From the NCBI RefSeq assembly GCF_000003605.2, contig NW_003149769.1, forward strand, positions 154,247 through 177,710: a stretch of 23,464 nt of DNA, in the 5' to 3' direction. The position numbers and the translations under genes are program-made. The number at the start of each line of letters is the position of its first letter. Positions within the stretch are counted from its first letter, which is position 1. The notes below the pieces were generated by a model. The model saw only the letters and a list, made by a program, of their open reading frames with translations, made no database searches and was not told where the DNA came from. Source of the stretch: Saccoglossus kowalevskii (taxonomy: Eukaryota; Hemichordata; Enteropneusta; Harrimaniidae). Positions 1 through 14,100 of the stretch are shown here, piece by piece.

Positions 1-867
1 CATTTCAGCCATATGAGAGAAAAACTCATCTCTCTGGTAACATTCATAATGTACCCATTTTAATATTTCATCATTATGAGAATACACTTTTTAATTAATT
101 GGCTACATCTTGAATTAGCAAAATTTCAGATTAGAGCTAAATTATCTAAAATAACATGCTTGCTAAAAAGACATCTTTTGCAGTGTATGAATAGAAGATA
201 TAAAAATGGTCCTGTTGTTATTTGGTTGTGAAATCCAATGACCAGTTAATGTCGAATGGCAAGTCACAATAGATAAAAAACGACTTAGTAAAAGATCATG
301 GACAATATTGGCTGGATCCATTGGGAGTCCCCATCCTTGACAAACCGGCGACAAACCCTAGCCCACCCCACGGGATTAGCGCGATGTGGATTACCTTCAT
401 GATTTCACTAAAAAGGAGAACAAGTGTTGACTATTTACTCATAATTTAGTCTGATCACTACGTACAAACCTCTCACACAGTATACCTGCATTATTACGAC
501 TGTAATTGGTGTTTTGAAGCTTATTCAACTGATTGTATAATCACTGTGACAGGTACAGCAATGACGTGAACAGTGCAAATAGTAGAGAAACGCGTAGTTT
601 CTAATTCCAAGATGTACAAAAACAATTAAGCACTACTATTATGCTCAGAAATCTAAATGAATAAAATGTTACTAAAGCCAGAAAGAAACAATTAGCGACC
701 AACCGAAATAAATACAGCAGCTTGTCAAAGGTTAACCCATGTTATCATGTAAATTAGTATTTCAAAGCAAACATGTGCTTGTCTTCAAGTACTCTGTCGT
801 CGTATTTATCGAGGGGCTGCTTTTAACTTTTGCTGGATGGACATTTGAATATCCATTGTCCACACAG
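1..867. other. Upstream flank, no gene recognised
   Basis: AT-rich sequence without a convincing coding region on either strand. Short open frames have no recognisable domain and no splice context. It is presumably intergenic or distal promoter of the downstream gene. Confidence 0.5.
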
Positions 868-907
868 TATATTTAATACCTATCACGTAACTCGGTGTGA
901 CCATACT
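868..907 (+). promoter_or_regulatory. Possible core promoter (TATA-like box plus initiator)
   Basis: TATATTTA at 868-875 is followed by CCATACT at 901-907, which fits the metazoan initiator pattern YYANWYY with the A at 903. The spacing, about 28-35 bases, is right for a TATA/Inr promoter. Transcription from 903 would leave a 5' UTR of about 137 bases before the ATG at 1040. This is pattern matching only; both motifs occur by chance in AT-rich DNA, and an extra upstream non-coding exon cannot be excluded. Confidence 0.3.
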
Positions 908-1039
908 AGCACGGTGCACCTTATCACGCACACACCACACTGATCACCACTACGGAGAGCAGTGTAGATTTTACCGGACTCCAGTTTAACTCATTATCCA
1001 AGTACGTCAGATATGCACACCTGATTTGAACACTTCATC

Positions 1040-1088
1040 ATGCGAACGAAATTTATCGCTGCGGTTTTAGTCGTTTGCCAAATTCGAG
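1040..1088 (+). CDS. PKHD1L1: Exon 1: start codon and signal peptide
   Basis: The ATG at 1040 has A at -3, and an in-frame TGA at 1022-1024 makes it the first possible in-frame start. The 16 whole codons read MRTKFIAAVLVVCQIR: a basic n-region followed by a hydrophobic core, as in a secretory signal peptide. The signal probably continues into exon 2 (VSLSVVA), with cleavage around residues 23-26. The donor GTGAGT at 1089 splits a codon in phase 1. A signal peptide is expected for the family. Confidence 0.82.
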
Positions 1089-4000
1089 GTGAGTTTTTAA
1101 AATTATTGCAACTACGTCAAACCACAACTTGGTTAGATTGTTAGTAAGGAATATAACGGTGAACTGCCACAGTTATGTACATGCACCAAACTTGAGATCG
1201 CCAGAACTGGAACTATTTTAAATGATATGTCCTACGTTGTTAGTATTGTCAACTCCTATGGTCGACGGTCGACCGTGTTTTGTTAAAATAATACTTGACC
1301 ATGGCCCGTGACCGTGGAAGTTGATGGTCAGTCATATAATGACTAGTTCATTTTAACATTTGACTTATGTAATAATATCTTCAGTTAATTTCTTTTAATT
1401 TGTTTTGCTTCAACCGTTACAAGTACCTATTTATATTCATTTAATACACGATGTATCTTACATTACATATAATTTAGGTTGCGTTGAAAGAAATATAATT
1501 ATTTCATAATTGATTACATACCAAACACAAGCCGGTGGGCTGATTTCCGACCCACTCCGACCGACAACATTTTTTTGGGTGTTGCCATTGTAGGCCATGA
1601 ACGTAAAGCTAACGTCGGTTTATAATTAAATTAAAACCCCATGTACGAAGTTCGGAAAGAGCATCTAGTCTTCAGAAGTCACTTCACGTTATTACTAGCG
1701 CGTCTTTTGCTGTTATAATTATCATATTCACACAGGTTGGCCATTTGATCAAGACTGTGCAATATTCCGTTAGAATAGTGAAATATGAAACCACTTTTTA
1801 TTTTTCACTATGACACCAGGGACGGACTGGGATAAAAAAACAATCATTTGCTTTTCCGCCAATAGGTCCACCAAACAAAACGGGACAGGGGTAATAGTGA
1901 TAGCTATAGTGCCTGTGGGTATATTGTCTGTCATAACTGAATTCATACAATTGAACTATTTATGATTTTTTATTCACGAACTTAAGAACACTAATATTCA
2001 AAAACTACTAAAAATCACTTGCATCTTCTAAACAAAAATGAACACATCCATATTGCAGTCATGTCTATGCTTGCATTTTAATAAGGAACAAAATAAATAC
2101 CACTGTTATTTGTAAAAGTTTAGAGCAATTAGCTAATACGGCCGTAGACTGGACGGCCGTTCTTTACTTTTCCATAATGCAGAGATTATCAGTCCGCCCC
2201 TGTGACAGGTTACTACATTTTAGTTACCATTTATCCATCCCCGGTATGATGCGTTTGATTTTCTATAATAATTGTCCACGGACCACGTCTATTATACTAC
2301 ATTGATCACTGTACCCCAAGCACTCTGTCGGCAGTTGTATTGCGTTCTACCTTTTTTTCTTTGAAATGTGCCTGTTGATGCCGTCATCTGATGAGTTGCA
2401 AATACTTGTCTACGGACGATCGGTATTTTCGTTTCAGGGTAAAACAACTAAATTTGTTCGCATTTCGAAGTGAAGCGTGATTTGCTTGTGAAAAATGTTT
2501 CCGTGACTTGTATTCAATGCGTAGACGTAGTTTGCGGCATGTTTATAAAATATAGAACCACAAAATAAAGTCACTGAGTGAATTGTCGGCTACAGAGCTC
2601 GTGATAACCAGTTTGTCTATTTCATATCTTGGATTTGTTATACTGCAATTATCGGACCAATGTCATCCATGGTCAGATCCGAGGGTCAGATCTTCTCTGA
2701 TCATAGTCAAAGACAGTTCTACTTTCATGTAGTGTATCTGGTCAGGATCATTGCATTCGATGGTTGACCATCAAATGCCTTACGATCATTAAAAAAACGT
2801 TAAAAAAAGATCGACCATGGCCAACATTTTGCCGGGGGACATCAATCCGGCCATCTACTGACTTACCTCATCAATTTACTGACCAAAAGCCAAGCTGGGC
2901 GGTGGTCTTAGTAAGCCTGATACATTTTCTGACAATTGATACACTTACCATCCTCATATTTTAATGAATTAACATTGCTCGTGATATTGTTAATCTTTAT
3001 TCCGGGGGTTCTAGTCTGGTTTGGTTAGGTGAGCGAAAATATGGGAACACTGATCATTTGTTGAGGTCTGGATACACACACTCAACAATAGAATAATTTG
3101 ATTCTTTGCAAATTGTTTGCAGTCTCCCCTAACAACTTATACGCTTACGTCACAATTATACAGTTTGAAGATGACGATACACACGATAGAAGGAATGTGC
3201 ATATAATATGCATACAGTGAAATGACTTTTCACTAAAATTGTAACTCTACAGTCGATGGGCATTGTTTTAACGACATTATAGCATGGACGATGAAAGTCA
3301 TATGATGTCCGTTTTTGGAAATAGCAAAAGCAATTTGTATCCGTATGTAAACAAACATGTTTAGATTTTTTCTCAATAAAAAACCGACGTGGGAAGATCA
3401 AACACAGAACGCCAATATTTCTAATTACTGAACCCATAAGATTTGCAATCACAGCACAACCCACAGTATATGCAGCAGTATCACACAATGCCGGGAACAA
3501 ATGTGTTTGTATCGATTTTGCAATATTGACACACATTGTCGCCGAATCAAACAAGGGTACCGGTATTTATTTTCCCCTAGTGACGATAACAACTATTTGT
3601 TTTGTTTTTTCTGTGGTCGACATTATTTTTTCGAAATGTACTGAGTCTAATGTTCAAGAATTAAGATTGAAAGAAGACAATTTATCACAAATGTGCACAC
3701 TGTTTGAAAACAATAATTTAATCCAGCGAAGTGTCTTTTCAAAGTCGATGGGTTCTGTGGAATTCTCGTGACGTTACTTCACCATCTGAACCAATATATG
3801 TATTGTTTCAAGATTTGATTTCCATGTTGCTAATGAAAAGTATAGTTCGTGTTAATTCAAAACTGTCGATTGATTGTGTCGACTCGTATTGAAACGGCAA
3901 ACTAAACTGCGCATTACTACAGTGATTTTAATAACCAGATCAAATTCGCAGCCTTGTACACGTGTGGCGTTCACATGTGTAGCAAATCGCGGAGCTTCAC

Positions 4001-5065
4001 CGGAGTTTATTTTAACCCACTGTTGAAAAACACGGTGAACGGATTAACTCAGTCTCAACCCAGGTTCTTTTAGCTGGTAGTCAAAAGACAGGTAACGACC
4101 TCGAGTTCTGCTACCATTTCATGGGTGAATACTTTGAGTCGTATCAGTGAAACTAAAAAAAATGGGTGACATGAAAGAATTATTGTTCGTGAGAGAATTC
4201 TCACATATTATGTTACAAGTATGTTATGTCACCCGCACGCAAAACTCGGTCGCCGTGTTGTGTACAAGTAAAGTTATGATCATGTGGTTTACGACGACCA
4301 TCTCGTCGAAAGACCATTTCGAAATGTAGTGTGTTCCAGGGGCTCCTACTAAGAATCATGACGCGTGTTCACAGCATTCGCAAACAAGGATTACAGAAGA
4401 GCATTGTGCGTCATAGGTTGCGTGCAGACATTCTTTGCAATCCTTCAGAAATCTCGTTTTGAAAGACCCATTGTCTTGTTGGTACCAAATAAATATAGTC
4501 TTTTTAGAAGTTAGCTCAATAATTATTTAAAACCCCTCAATAAGTTTTTAAAAACCTTGAAACAACTTCCTCGGTTCGTTTGCCCCTTTTCGTATGATCG
4601 ATGTTAAAGTGACTGGTGAGCAAGCAGAGTTTTAACGAGTCGCTTATGTCGCACCTGTTATTGTTGCCATAACGACACATAAACACAGGGATCATCGTAC
4701 ATCTCCCTTCATCCCCGAACAAGTGCGATTTTGAAGTTGTATTTCAAAATTCTATCCGTGTTTCAAAATAATTTGTGTTATTGCTGCATAGCACGCTACA
4801 ATTTTGTAATCGGCGTTTACGCTATTTTATTTAAATTTGTACACGCGATCTTTGTCCGAGTACATCGTCAATTCCACCATTTTGTACATCATAGTTGGTA
4901 ACGAGAATTGTAGTAGGTAATAGTAGCTCTTGGTGATTATTATATATAACCAGACATTTCGAGCAAAGACTCCCAGCACATCGTTTGTTTGGGGCATCAG
5001 CAACTTTCCGATTTAGTTTGTAGCTAAGTAAATAATTTGACACAAATTATGTATTCGCACGCATA

Positions 5066-5140
<75 letters not shown>

Positions 5141-8100
5141 GGTATAAATGGCGAAAGCCGAGTTATCGAGAAAAAACAAGGGACTCTTTCGAGATATACC
5201 CGCTTTCGCGGTAACACGGTTTTCGCCATTTGTACACTCGCATACAATTTTCTTTCATTGACAACACACACATTAAGACAAGCGAGAATGCATACAAGTG
5301 TAATTAGCACCTTGGACTTAGTAGATTCAGTATCGCCTATTGACTTTATTGCCCAATCAGTTGATGGAATTATCAAGGCTTTAATAGTTCGGTGTAAATA
5401 ACCTAGCTTGACCGGTGTTCCTTGTTCTATATATTCATTGTACTGGACCACGGGTCTTTTAGTGCCACAATGAAGACGGAGAGGCTTTATTATTGGACAT
5501 ATTACATACATATTATGTCTATTACTAGTACAATGAAAGTCGCGGTGACTTTGACACAGATAATCCAATGGTAAAGCATTCCAATAATAAATGAGCGTCA
5601 TTCTGGTGACCGCCAATTTTAATATTTTTATATTGTCCGAGACTATTTTAATTTTTGAGTATGCTTCTTCCTTAAAGGTAATATCCAGTATGTTAAACAT
5701 TAAACGAACTGTATATTCAATTTCAAGTCAGCTTGCAACATATAATTTCCAACTTAGCGAACCAATCAAAACATATTCGTATCCACGAACTCGATATTTA
5801 ATAACCCCAATATATATAATTATACAAAACATTGTCCATTTAGAGAAAATAGTGAAATGACACAGCATCATGTTTTTTTTTCTAGTTAACTCTTTACAAA
5901 CCCCATAAAGATGAGTGTCTTAGCCACTAAAAGTCTTCCTTCCATTCTTCAACAAACACGTTTACAATTTATAAATGTACTCACAATTCTTATTAAATTA
6001 AGTAATCAAATGAAAAACTTCCCAATCAATAGGACTTTCGACAAATTTGAATAGTGTTGTGATTCTGTGCATACAATGCTAGCATTGTGAACTAAAATGT
6101 TCCGTTTGATCCCAGACAACTAATAAATTCATCATTCTGATGTTTGATGACTCATAATTAATTACAGATATACGCATGTACATTTAATTAATAGTACGTA
6201 CCCGTAATTCATGTACACTTATTAAAGTATGAATGTTTTCAATGGATTTCGATTGTTTGTTTTTTTAAATACAAAATGATAATATTAGTGTGACGTATCG
6301 GTGTTTAGGTTTTGTTACTATTACAATATATTAGGGCATACTTCAGGCCGCGAATGTCTGTAGATATTCCAATAAAATAATGTTTTTGTTTTACAGTGTC
6401 GCTCTCTGTTGTCGCCACAGGACCAAAAGTTGACAAGATTTCACCGTCATTTGGTAGCGTCAGAGGTGCAACTAAAATCAGAATAGAAGGGTCAGGTAAG
6501 GTCAATTAGAATATTGCTACGCTGTCATTATAAATCAAACAAGGGGGTTGTTTTTATTAAGGGTGTACCAATATTCCTTCTTCTGATGGGGACTGAAGTC
6601 TGGGACGATTACGCGTAGACGCCACCAACGACCAACTTAGTCATTTTTTAGAATGAGCTTAGGCCGGCGTTATGTTACTTTCAAGTTGTTGGCGATAAGA
6701 GGGTAACTGTACCAATCATGTGATTTCGATGATAAATAAATAAATAAATAATAATAATAACTCTAATTGAATGTATCTGTTTTCAACTATCCAGGATTCA
6801 GCCGGAATCCTTTCAATTTTGGTCGTGGAAATGAACACCGTGGCAACAAGGTATTTTTGGTATCAAAGACGTCATCGATCAGATGTGATGTAAATACGTA
6901 TTATTCAACTGATACTCGTATCGTCTGCGATACAAGGTATTACACCATTAATCATTATTTGTATATATGTGAACACTGTTATTGATAATCCGATGTGAGT
7001 ATATACAAACTTTTGGGACTTCTTGAGATTCGCGTGCTTGCATTAGTCCACGGTTACTAAAAACCGTGATTAATCTGAACTCTGAATAGTTAAAGGGTGG
7101 TGGTCGTCGCGCCGAGTCCTGTTCGATATGAGACTCAGAGCGACGTATACAACGCGTGTAAAATACATTGTTTATTTACATGAAATTTGAACACGCGCTG
7201 CGTGACAACCACCGCGCTTTAACAGCTGTTTGACTTGATTTGATTATTTAATAACTACCAAGGATAGAAAAGCTCCGCTTCTCGGGAAATTGTAAAATGG
7301 ACCAATTTTATCGTTTTACATTATGTAGTGACATTCACTGAGTGATGCAAAGTTATTAATTATTCCATGCTGCGTGTTTCTCTGTCGTGATACAGGAGAG
7401 CATCCCCAGGAAGCTATACAATCCGTGTGGCGGTCGACGGAAAATTCATAGAAGATATTGGGGGACAATATTGTGACGATATGGACGATTGCATTTTCAC
7501 GGTAGGTTTAAAAACAGTAGCCCTATTACACGGAAAAGAGACTTACAAAATAGAAACCTTTATTCAATGGTGGCATGGTCACATAATTCCTGCATATTTG
7601 AAAAACAGCACATGTACAGTAAAATGACGTCAGATCTATTTTTCAATTTGTCTATTAGTGAATGTGATACAAATGTTGAAATTTCCGGTATTCTGGTTAG
7701 TTCTATGGAAACGTAGCGCACATTGTACAAAGTAGTACCGAGCTCACCAAGGAGTGGAGTTAGCACGGAGAAAGATGACTTCGAGACGCTTTACGCAAAA
7801 GTGAAAATACGAATACGTGTCACGATAGCTTGAATATAATATTGTTTTTGTTTACAGTATTCCGTAGCGGACTGGTCGCCGAAGATTTTGTCAATAACAC
7901 CATCGAGTATGGTGCCAGGTAATAGTAATACTTTATATGCCTTATTTAAAGAACATTCCTATGTAATGCATGTGTAAGGTAGCATTGTTCGATCTGTTTC
8001 AGCTTTTCGGACCAGTTTGATGATAAGTTTATAAATATTGCGAACAAATAGAATAATTTCAGATATTTGAACATAATTGTTTTCTTCTCAGTGCCAGTAG

Positions 8101-11100
8101 ACATGCTTGGCAAAAAGGAACATTGAACGGATTATTGTTGTCAATTTTACATGTGACTTGTACATAACCAATTTTTACTGGTTCATTTCAGGAACTATTC
8201 TGGATGTCAGAGGTCAAATCTTTACTGACAAATATTTTCAAAATGACGCAGAAAAGGACGAGGATGCTCCAAGCATTTTAAGGTAGAAAAGTTGTTCGTA
8301 TGTTATAATTTATTGCGACAGGCGCCAATTGTAAAATTTTTATTGTTTTACAATCTATATCATATATCGGACTATAAAAAAGGCACAAAACAAAGGCTTC
8401 GTTTATAAACGTGCCGATATTTAAAAAAAATAGTAAAAACCGATTATCACAGCTTTAATTCATATTCAAATATCCAATAATAATTGACTCAAGAGCTAAA
8501 TATCGTCTACGCCCATAAAGCGCGTGCATGCATTCACGTAACTGCGACCAGCCACGTAATCTAAATGAGGCGCTCGCTGATATACATACGTTGACGTCTA
8601 TTCCTTTTCTTCATCGGTCAATTTGAATTCTAACATCCATTTTGATTTATAAAAATATATATTTATTTTTCCGAACTCAGCTATAAACCATTTACTGTAT
8701 ATATCCAGCACGTTTTGATGAATAATTAATTCTATTATAACCGGACAATCTTCCATCTAGTAAATTTATACCCCATACAAATGCTTATGAATGCGCATTG
8801 CGAGTAAACTTTGTATTTTTAATTTACGTTACTATTACTCAAGCAAGGCCTGAAAAAAAGAAAAGTTCTCATATTACCCACAATTCAATGCACAACCATA
8901 ACAAGATGGCGGAAACTTTAAAGTTGTTGTTTGCGGGCTATCTGGTATTTACACTATTTTTCTCACTCCATACGCTGCCTCCATGAATCATGTCTATTAT
9001 TTTTATAATGGTTGGCTAATTTTAGGTCAATTTCGAGCAGGTTTGAGGTTCGACAATATATTCTGAATATATATTTTGAGTCTTTTGGTGATCGGCAGAC
9101 GGTAAACAACTCGAGCAATTTTTCCGGAAATGGAGATTACTGTAGTATCTCCAAATCGGCAGACATTTTCCAAATTAGTAATGCATTATAGCACAGTGTA
9201 GCGGTAACATTGGTTTAGGTTGTATTACTGGCCGACTGCATCACTGGGCTTTATTTTTGACAATTCATCCTTGGCTTAAAATAAAGTTTCACGAAAAATA
9301 AAAAAAAAAAAAAAAATTCTCATTTTTGGTACACTTGGAATTTTTTTTTATTGTAATCTATTAGCAATAATGAAAATCAGTGCTCATCGACCCAGTTTTT
9401 GACAAATTTGTGTGTTTATATTACGCAGCTATGTGAAGAAAAAGTAAAACATGACTTTTTCAAAGATATAATTTATAAAAAACAACAACATTGTAATGAT
9501 GGGGTTTGTACATTACTACAAATATAAATAATGGATAACCGACCTTTGTAAAGTGGTATTGCCATGGTATATAAACAAACTTGTCTTTGATACTTATGCC
9601 ATGGCTAGTGTTGTGCAGCCCAGGCTGGCTATGTTGAGAGCAGTCTTCTTATATTTGTATTTTGTTCTCAATTTGTAGAATCTATAATACAGGCCAAGAA
9701 TGCAGCTTGTTATACACAGATGAAAATGGGAAAAAACAACTGTGAGTGAGAAACTTCATATACATTTAAATGATATAATTCCACTTGCTATTTGCCCTAG
9801 GGCAGCAGGGCAGCAGGGCAATGTAGTAGGATTATAGATTATTCTTTGTTTCATATGTTGAGGAAGTGTTGAGTATAATTTGGAAATGCCATACAGTGCA
9901 GTACATGTATTGGAACCGGATTTAATTTGTTTCCACATTTATGACAAAACAATGCTACAATCAGGTGGTCATTAGAAGAAAACTTGTTCATCTATGAACC
10001 AGTGGGAGTCAATGCCAATGGAAAACTACAACCCTATAACAATTTTTTTTCTGCGATATATATATAATCATATTATAATTATAACTCTGGTTGGGTTGGT
10101 TCGATGTGAGGGATCAAATTTCTATTAAAATAAAATACACTCATTCTAATTCCTCATTTAGTCTCATTTCTTTTTGTCACCAGAAATGTTTCCAGTATAA
10201 TAATTTGAAGGCATTTGTGAGGAATTAAATATGAAATATTCTGCGACTACATAATTTCATGAAATACTGTCTTTGTCATTGTTACTACATAATTTCACAA
10301 AATACTCCTGTCATTATCATTGCTACAGGAAATTAATACCCTGATGTGAGGGCGCAATTCCTATACTGCTACAAGGGCGGGCAATACTTGGTATATTTAA
10401 CATTTATGGCAGAAAACATTTATAATTTATTCACCATTTTTGTTATTTTATTGTTCATTAGATATGGTATCACACTTGATAGTGATAGTACTTGGGGTAA
10501 TTTCCAGTGTCGTCCAGGAGGCACATTTATTGGTAAGTACCAATATATATTTAGTGACTACATACTTTTGAATAATATTTAATGAAATGGGCTCACATGA
10601 GAATCTTTGTTTCTCAGACAAACCTAATATGTTAGTGAATACATGCATATACAGTATTTTTAATACTCTGTTAGAAGTGCATCTCCAATAGAAGCGCACA
10701 TAACCCCAAATTGCATGTACGTGTATGTATACTGGGTCATTAAAATAACACTTATTTTGATCATAGATACACCTTTGTCATTTATATAAGCTCATGTGCT
10801 ACTAGGAGAGCAAATACTGTATTGGAANNNNNNNNNNNNNNNNNNNNNNNNNNNNNNNNNNNNNNNNNNNNNNNNNNNNNNNNNNNNNNNNNNNNNNNNN
10901 NNNNNNNNNNNNNNNNNNNNNNNNNNNNNNNNNNNNNNNNNNNNNNNNNNNNNNNNNNNNNNNNNNNNNNNNNNNNNNNNNNNNNNNNNNNNNNNNNNNN
11001 NNNNNNNNNNNNNNNNNNNNNNNNNNNNNNNNNNNNNNNNNNNNNNNNNNNNNNNNNNNNNNNNNNNNNNNNNNNNNNNNNNNNNNNNNNNNNNNNNNNN

Positions 11101-14100
11101 NNNNNNNNNNNNNNNNNNNNNNNNNNNNNNNNNNNNNNNNNNNNNNNNNNNNNNNNNNNNNNNNNNNNNNNNNNNNNNNNNNNNNNNNNNNNNTCTCACT
11201 GGACACCAGCGAACTATTTCCATTCTTTGGCAATTCAACATCTGTCCATTGTCATATGCTATGTCAACTCTAATTAGCCATATGCTTTACATGCATTCCA
11301 ATCACTATAACTATCTGAGTTGATTTGCAAACAGAGCAGAGCTTGCAACATGATAGGTATTCCTTGAGGGCGTTTTTTTACTTTTCAAATAATACAGTAG
11401 TCACACAATGAATATAATAAAGCAGTTCATATTTGTCTCAGTGAATCGTTAATTTTTGACAGACACCTATACAAAATACTTGGGCAAAAGCCAGCTAAGA
11501 TTTTCTGTTATCTTGTATGTTTTACAATTCACATCTAAATGCAGAACTTTTTTTCTGAGATTTGTTTTTATCCTTAAATATTTGAAATTATGTCCCTTAA
11601 AATAGTTAAACAAATTAAGCACCAATGTTTTTGTAAGATATTTACATCAATCAAGGACATTCGATAGACTGCTTTGCCACTGCTGTTTCAATCCTTAAAC
11701 TTGTTTTAAGTCAAAATTAATTATGACAATGCATATTCATATTGAAACAAACTATGATAAAGGGAATTATATTATACAACAAAGGGCAAGGTCACAAGAG
11801 TTCAACTATGTTATTGAAACTACTGATAAATAAGTCTGATGAAACCTGCAAAATTTGTGTACTGTGAAATATTTTAGCAAAAAAAAGTCACCTTACCATC
11901 CCATTTTAGACCAGAAATATTTTTTATTCGGAGGCCTAGTACGTTTATTCAACTTGTGTATTTTTTCCACAATTCATTGGTACATGTGACAAGTTGAAGG
12001 TTTATGAGTTGTAAAGAATGTGTTTACTTGTTTATGCCTGTACATCTTTAAATTGTACCTCATGTTTGGTATCACAAAGGTACTCAACTACTTTTTGTGA
12101 TGTCCTCCACCCTGGGGAAAAAGGGATGAGTCTACTTATTAAAAATGAATGTTTACATTCCAGGCTCACAGAATGTATCTATGATTGTTTCTGGTTATGG
12201 ACGTTCCTTGGCTTTACCTCAGTTGTTGAAAGTCAGTGCACAAAATAAGCTGTACATGTTTCAGACTCATGCAGGTGAGTACATCTGCAACCTTATCTCT
12301 ACAAACAACCTAATTCAAATTGTTCTTGATTTTACCAGAAACAGTTTTATATTTCTTAGTACTAGTGAAAACTATTTTTTTAGTTCTACTTAATAACATA
12401 TACGGGTAATGATAAACCATTGTTTTTTAATTTTTTATTCCATGATTACATTCCAATAAAATGTCTGGTTTATAGAAATCATCTCTGTTAATCCAAGTAC
12501 TGGCAGCACTGAAGGTGGAACTCATTTGACAATTACTGGAAAACATTTTGATACTGATTCTACAGTTTTAGTAGGAGGTAGGTGAAGTCATACTGTTAAA
12601 TAGACATCTGATTGGGTGGTACATTATACCTGTATAGCTTTTCCATGAAAGGCCCCTTCTCCCCTGGGAATATATAAAGAAGTTGATAAATGATGAGCAT
12701 GTCAACTGCCATGAGGGAGTTTGATGAGTCTGACCATTGGATACATTCCTGTTCTCAGGAGTTCCTTGTATCATTGATGACATCACCACAACTAGCATCA
12801 CATGTGTGACTGGAGCCCAGGCTGCAGCACAGTCACCATATCCTGGAAATAGAGGACTACTCCGGGAGGTATGGACTGGCACCACTGTCAACATGTAAGA
12901 TATACAATATTTAGTTGTTTTGAATTGATTAGCAAAACACGGCTTTCATTATAGGAGTAAACCAGACATCTTTTATTAACACTTCAAATTGATTTGTTTT
13001 ACCTTTCCACCACCAGTATTAGTGAGATTGCAACCCTGGATGAATCGTCACCTGGATACTTTGATGAGATTGTTGTTGATGGATCCAGTGAGTCTGGTTC
13101 TGATGCCGGTGACAATTATGTCTCCAGATTGAGTGGATATTTTGTGGCTCCTTATGACAGTGACTTTACATTCTTCATCGTAGCCGATGAGGAGGCTCAA
13201 CTCTACTTCAGTGAGACTGAGAATAGGAGTGATAAGGTAAACACCATTAGTGTTTAGTAAACTTACTTGTTCAATTAGAAGTTGGATACACAATATTAAT
13301 TGTGCTTCTATAATTAATTGATCATCTGATCAATTAGTTCCTGCTCGAACACAATCTGAAAACAAGGACTTATGAATTGACCTCTGTGTGTGTGCGCCCT
13401 TCTCTATTTCGGCTGATTACATTCACGATCTGATCCAAGATCATGGTAGCCATCTCTACGCCTAAAATTTCGTGTAAAGATGTATTTCACTCAGCCATTG
13501 ATACATACATCAAGCATAATTAGACCTTTATGCACATCATTTCTTTTCCGATTAGATTCAAAATAGGCATACTTGCGACCATTCTCAAATTTGTTTTAAT
13601 AAATGCTGTTTTACAGCCATATTTCTGACATGCCTTGACCGATCATGTTCAAACTTTATATATACATCTTGTCACACATGTGCACACTCATTGTTAGATG
13701 GTCTTATTCAAGGTGGCTAATTTTTAATGTTAAAAGATCATCAAAATCAATTATTTCTACTATTCTAGAACCAGATCTTGGTTGTGTATAGGTAGATTTT
13801 GTTCAAACTTGGTAGATACAAATTGGATATAATAAAACCTTGATGCACGTCAATCTTGTTGTTCAGATTGGATTCAAAATAGCTCACCAATGGCCGTTCT
13901 GTTTTTCAAACTCCATATTTAAATTATAAATCAAGATGGCCAAATGGTAGCCATTTTAATATTAAAGATGCATCAAAATGAAGCATTTCTGCCATGCTGG
14001 GCCTGGATTATAAACACACTATTCCATGGATAACTTGTACTTAGTCTATAATTCAGAATTCTCCCATTTTTCGTGACAGTCATATGTAGCCCTCATAACA

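Larger units (their letters stand above)
1089..6396 (+). other. Intron 1 (5.3 kb)
   Basis: The largest intron, bounded by GTGAGT at 1089 and TTTTACAG ending at 6396. It contains a probable hAT-like miniature element (1817-2202), a short palindrome (2753-2778), an (AAT)n tract with a neighbouring hairpin (5064-5231), and otherwise AT-rich sequence. Open frames on both strands, including ones of 132 and 217 codons on the minus strand, show no recognisable domain. First introns often carry enhancers, but nothing here identifies one. Confidence 0.75.

Noticed and set aside
3156-3554. 132-codon minus-strand open frame
   Set aside because: No recognisable domain, no splice or promoter context; compatible with chance in a 5.3 kb intron.
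3526-3771. 81-codon plus-strand open frame in intron 1
   Set aside because: No TIG-like motif, and including it is not needed: exons 1 and 2 join in phase.
5047-5700. 217-codon minus-strand open frame with a poly-leucine C-terminal part, and a WNALPLD phrase faintly like the C-terminal region of LINE reverse transcriptases
   Set aside because: The leucine run is the AAT microsatellite read backwards, and the single short phrase is not supported by any other reverse transcriptase motif. It lies within intron 1 of the + strand gene.
8798-8986. Small open frame with a hydrophobic C-terminus in intron 6
   Set aside because: 62 codons, no recognisable family, no independent evidence of a gene; exons 6 and 7 align continuously without it.
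10792-11323. Several open frames of 143-175 codons
   Set aside because: They consist mostly of unknown residues across the assembly gap.
12568-13293. Minus-strand open frames opposite exons 11 and 12
   Set aside because: Shadows of the strongly supported + strand TIG and PA14 exons.
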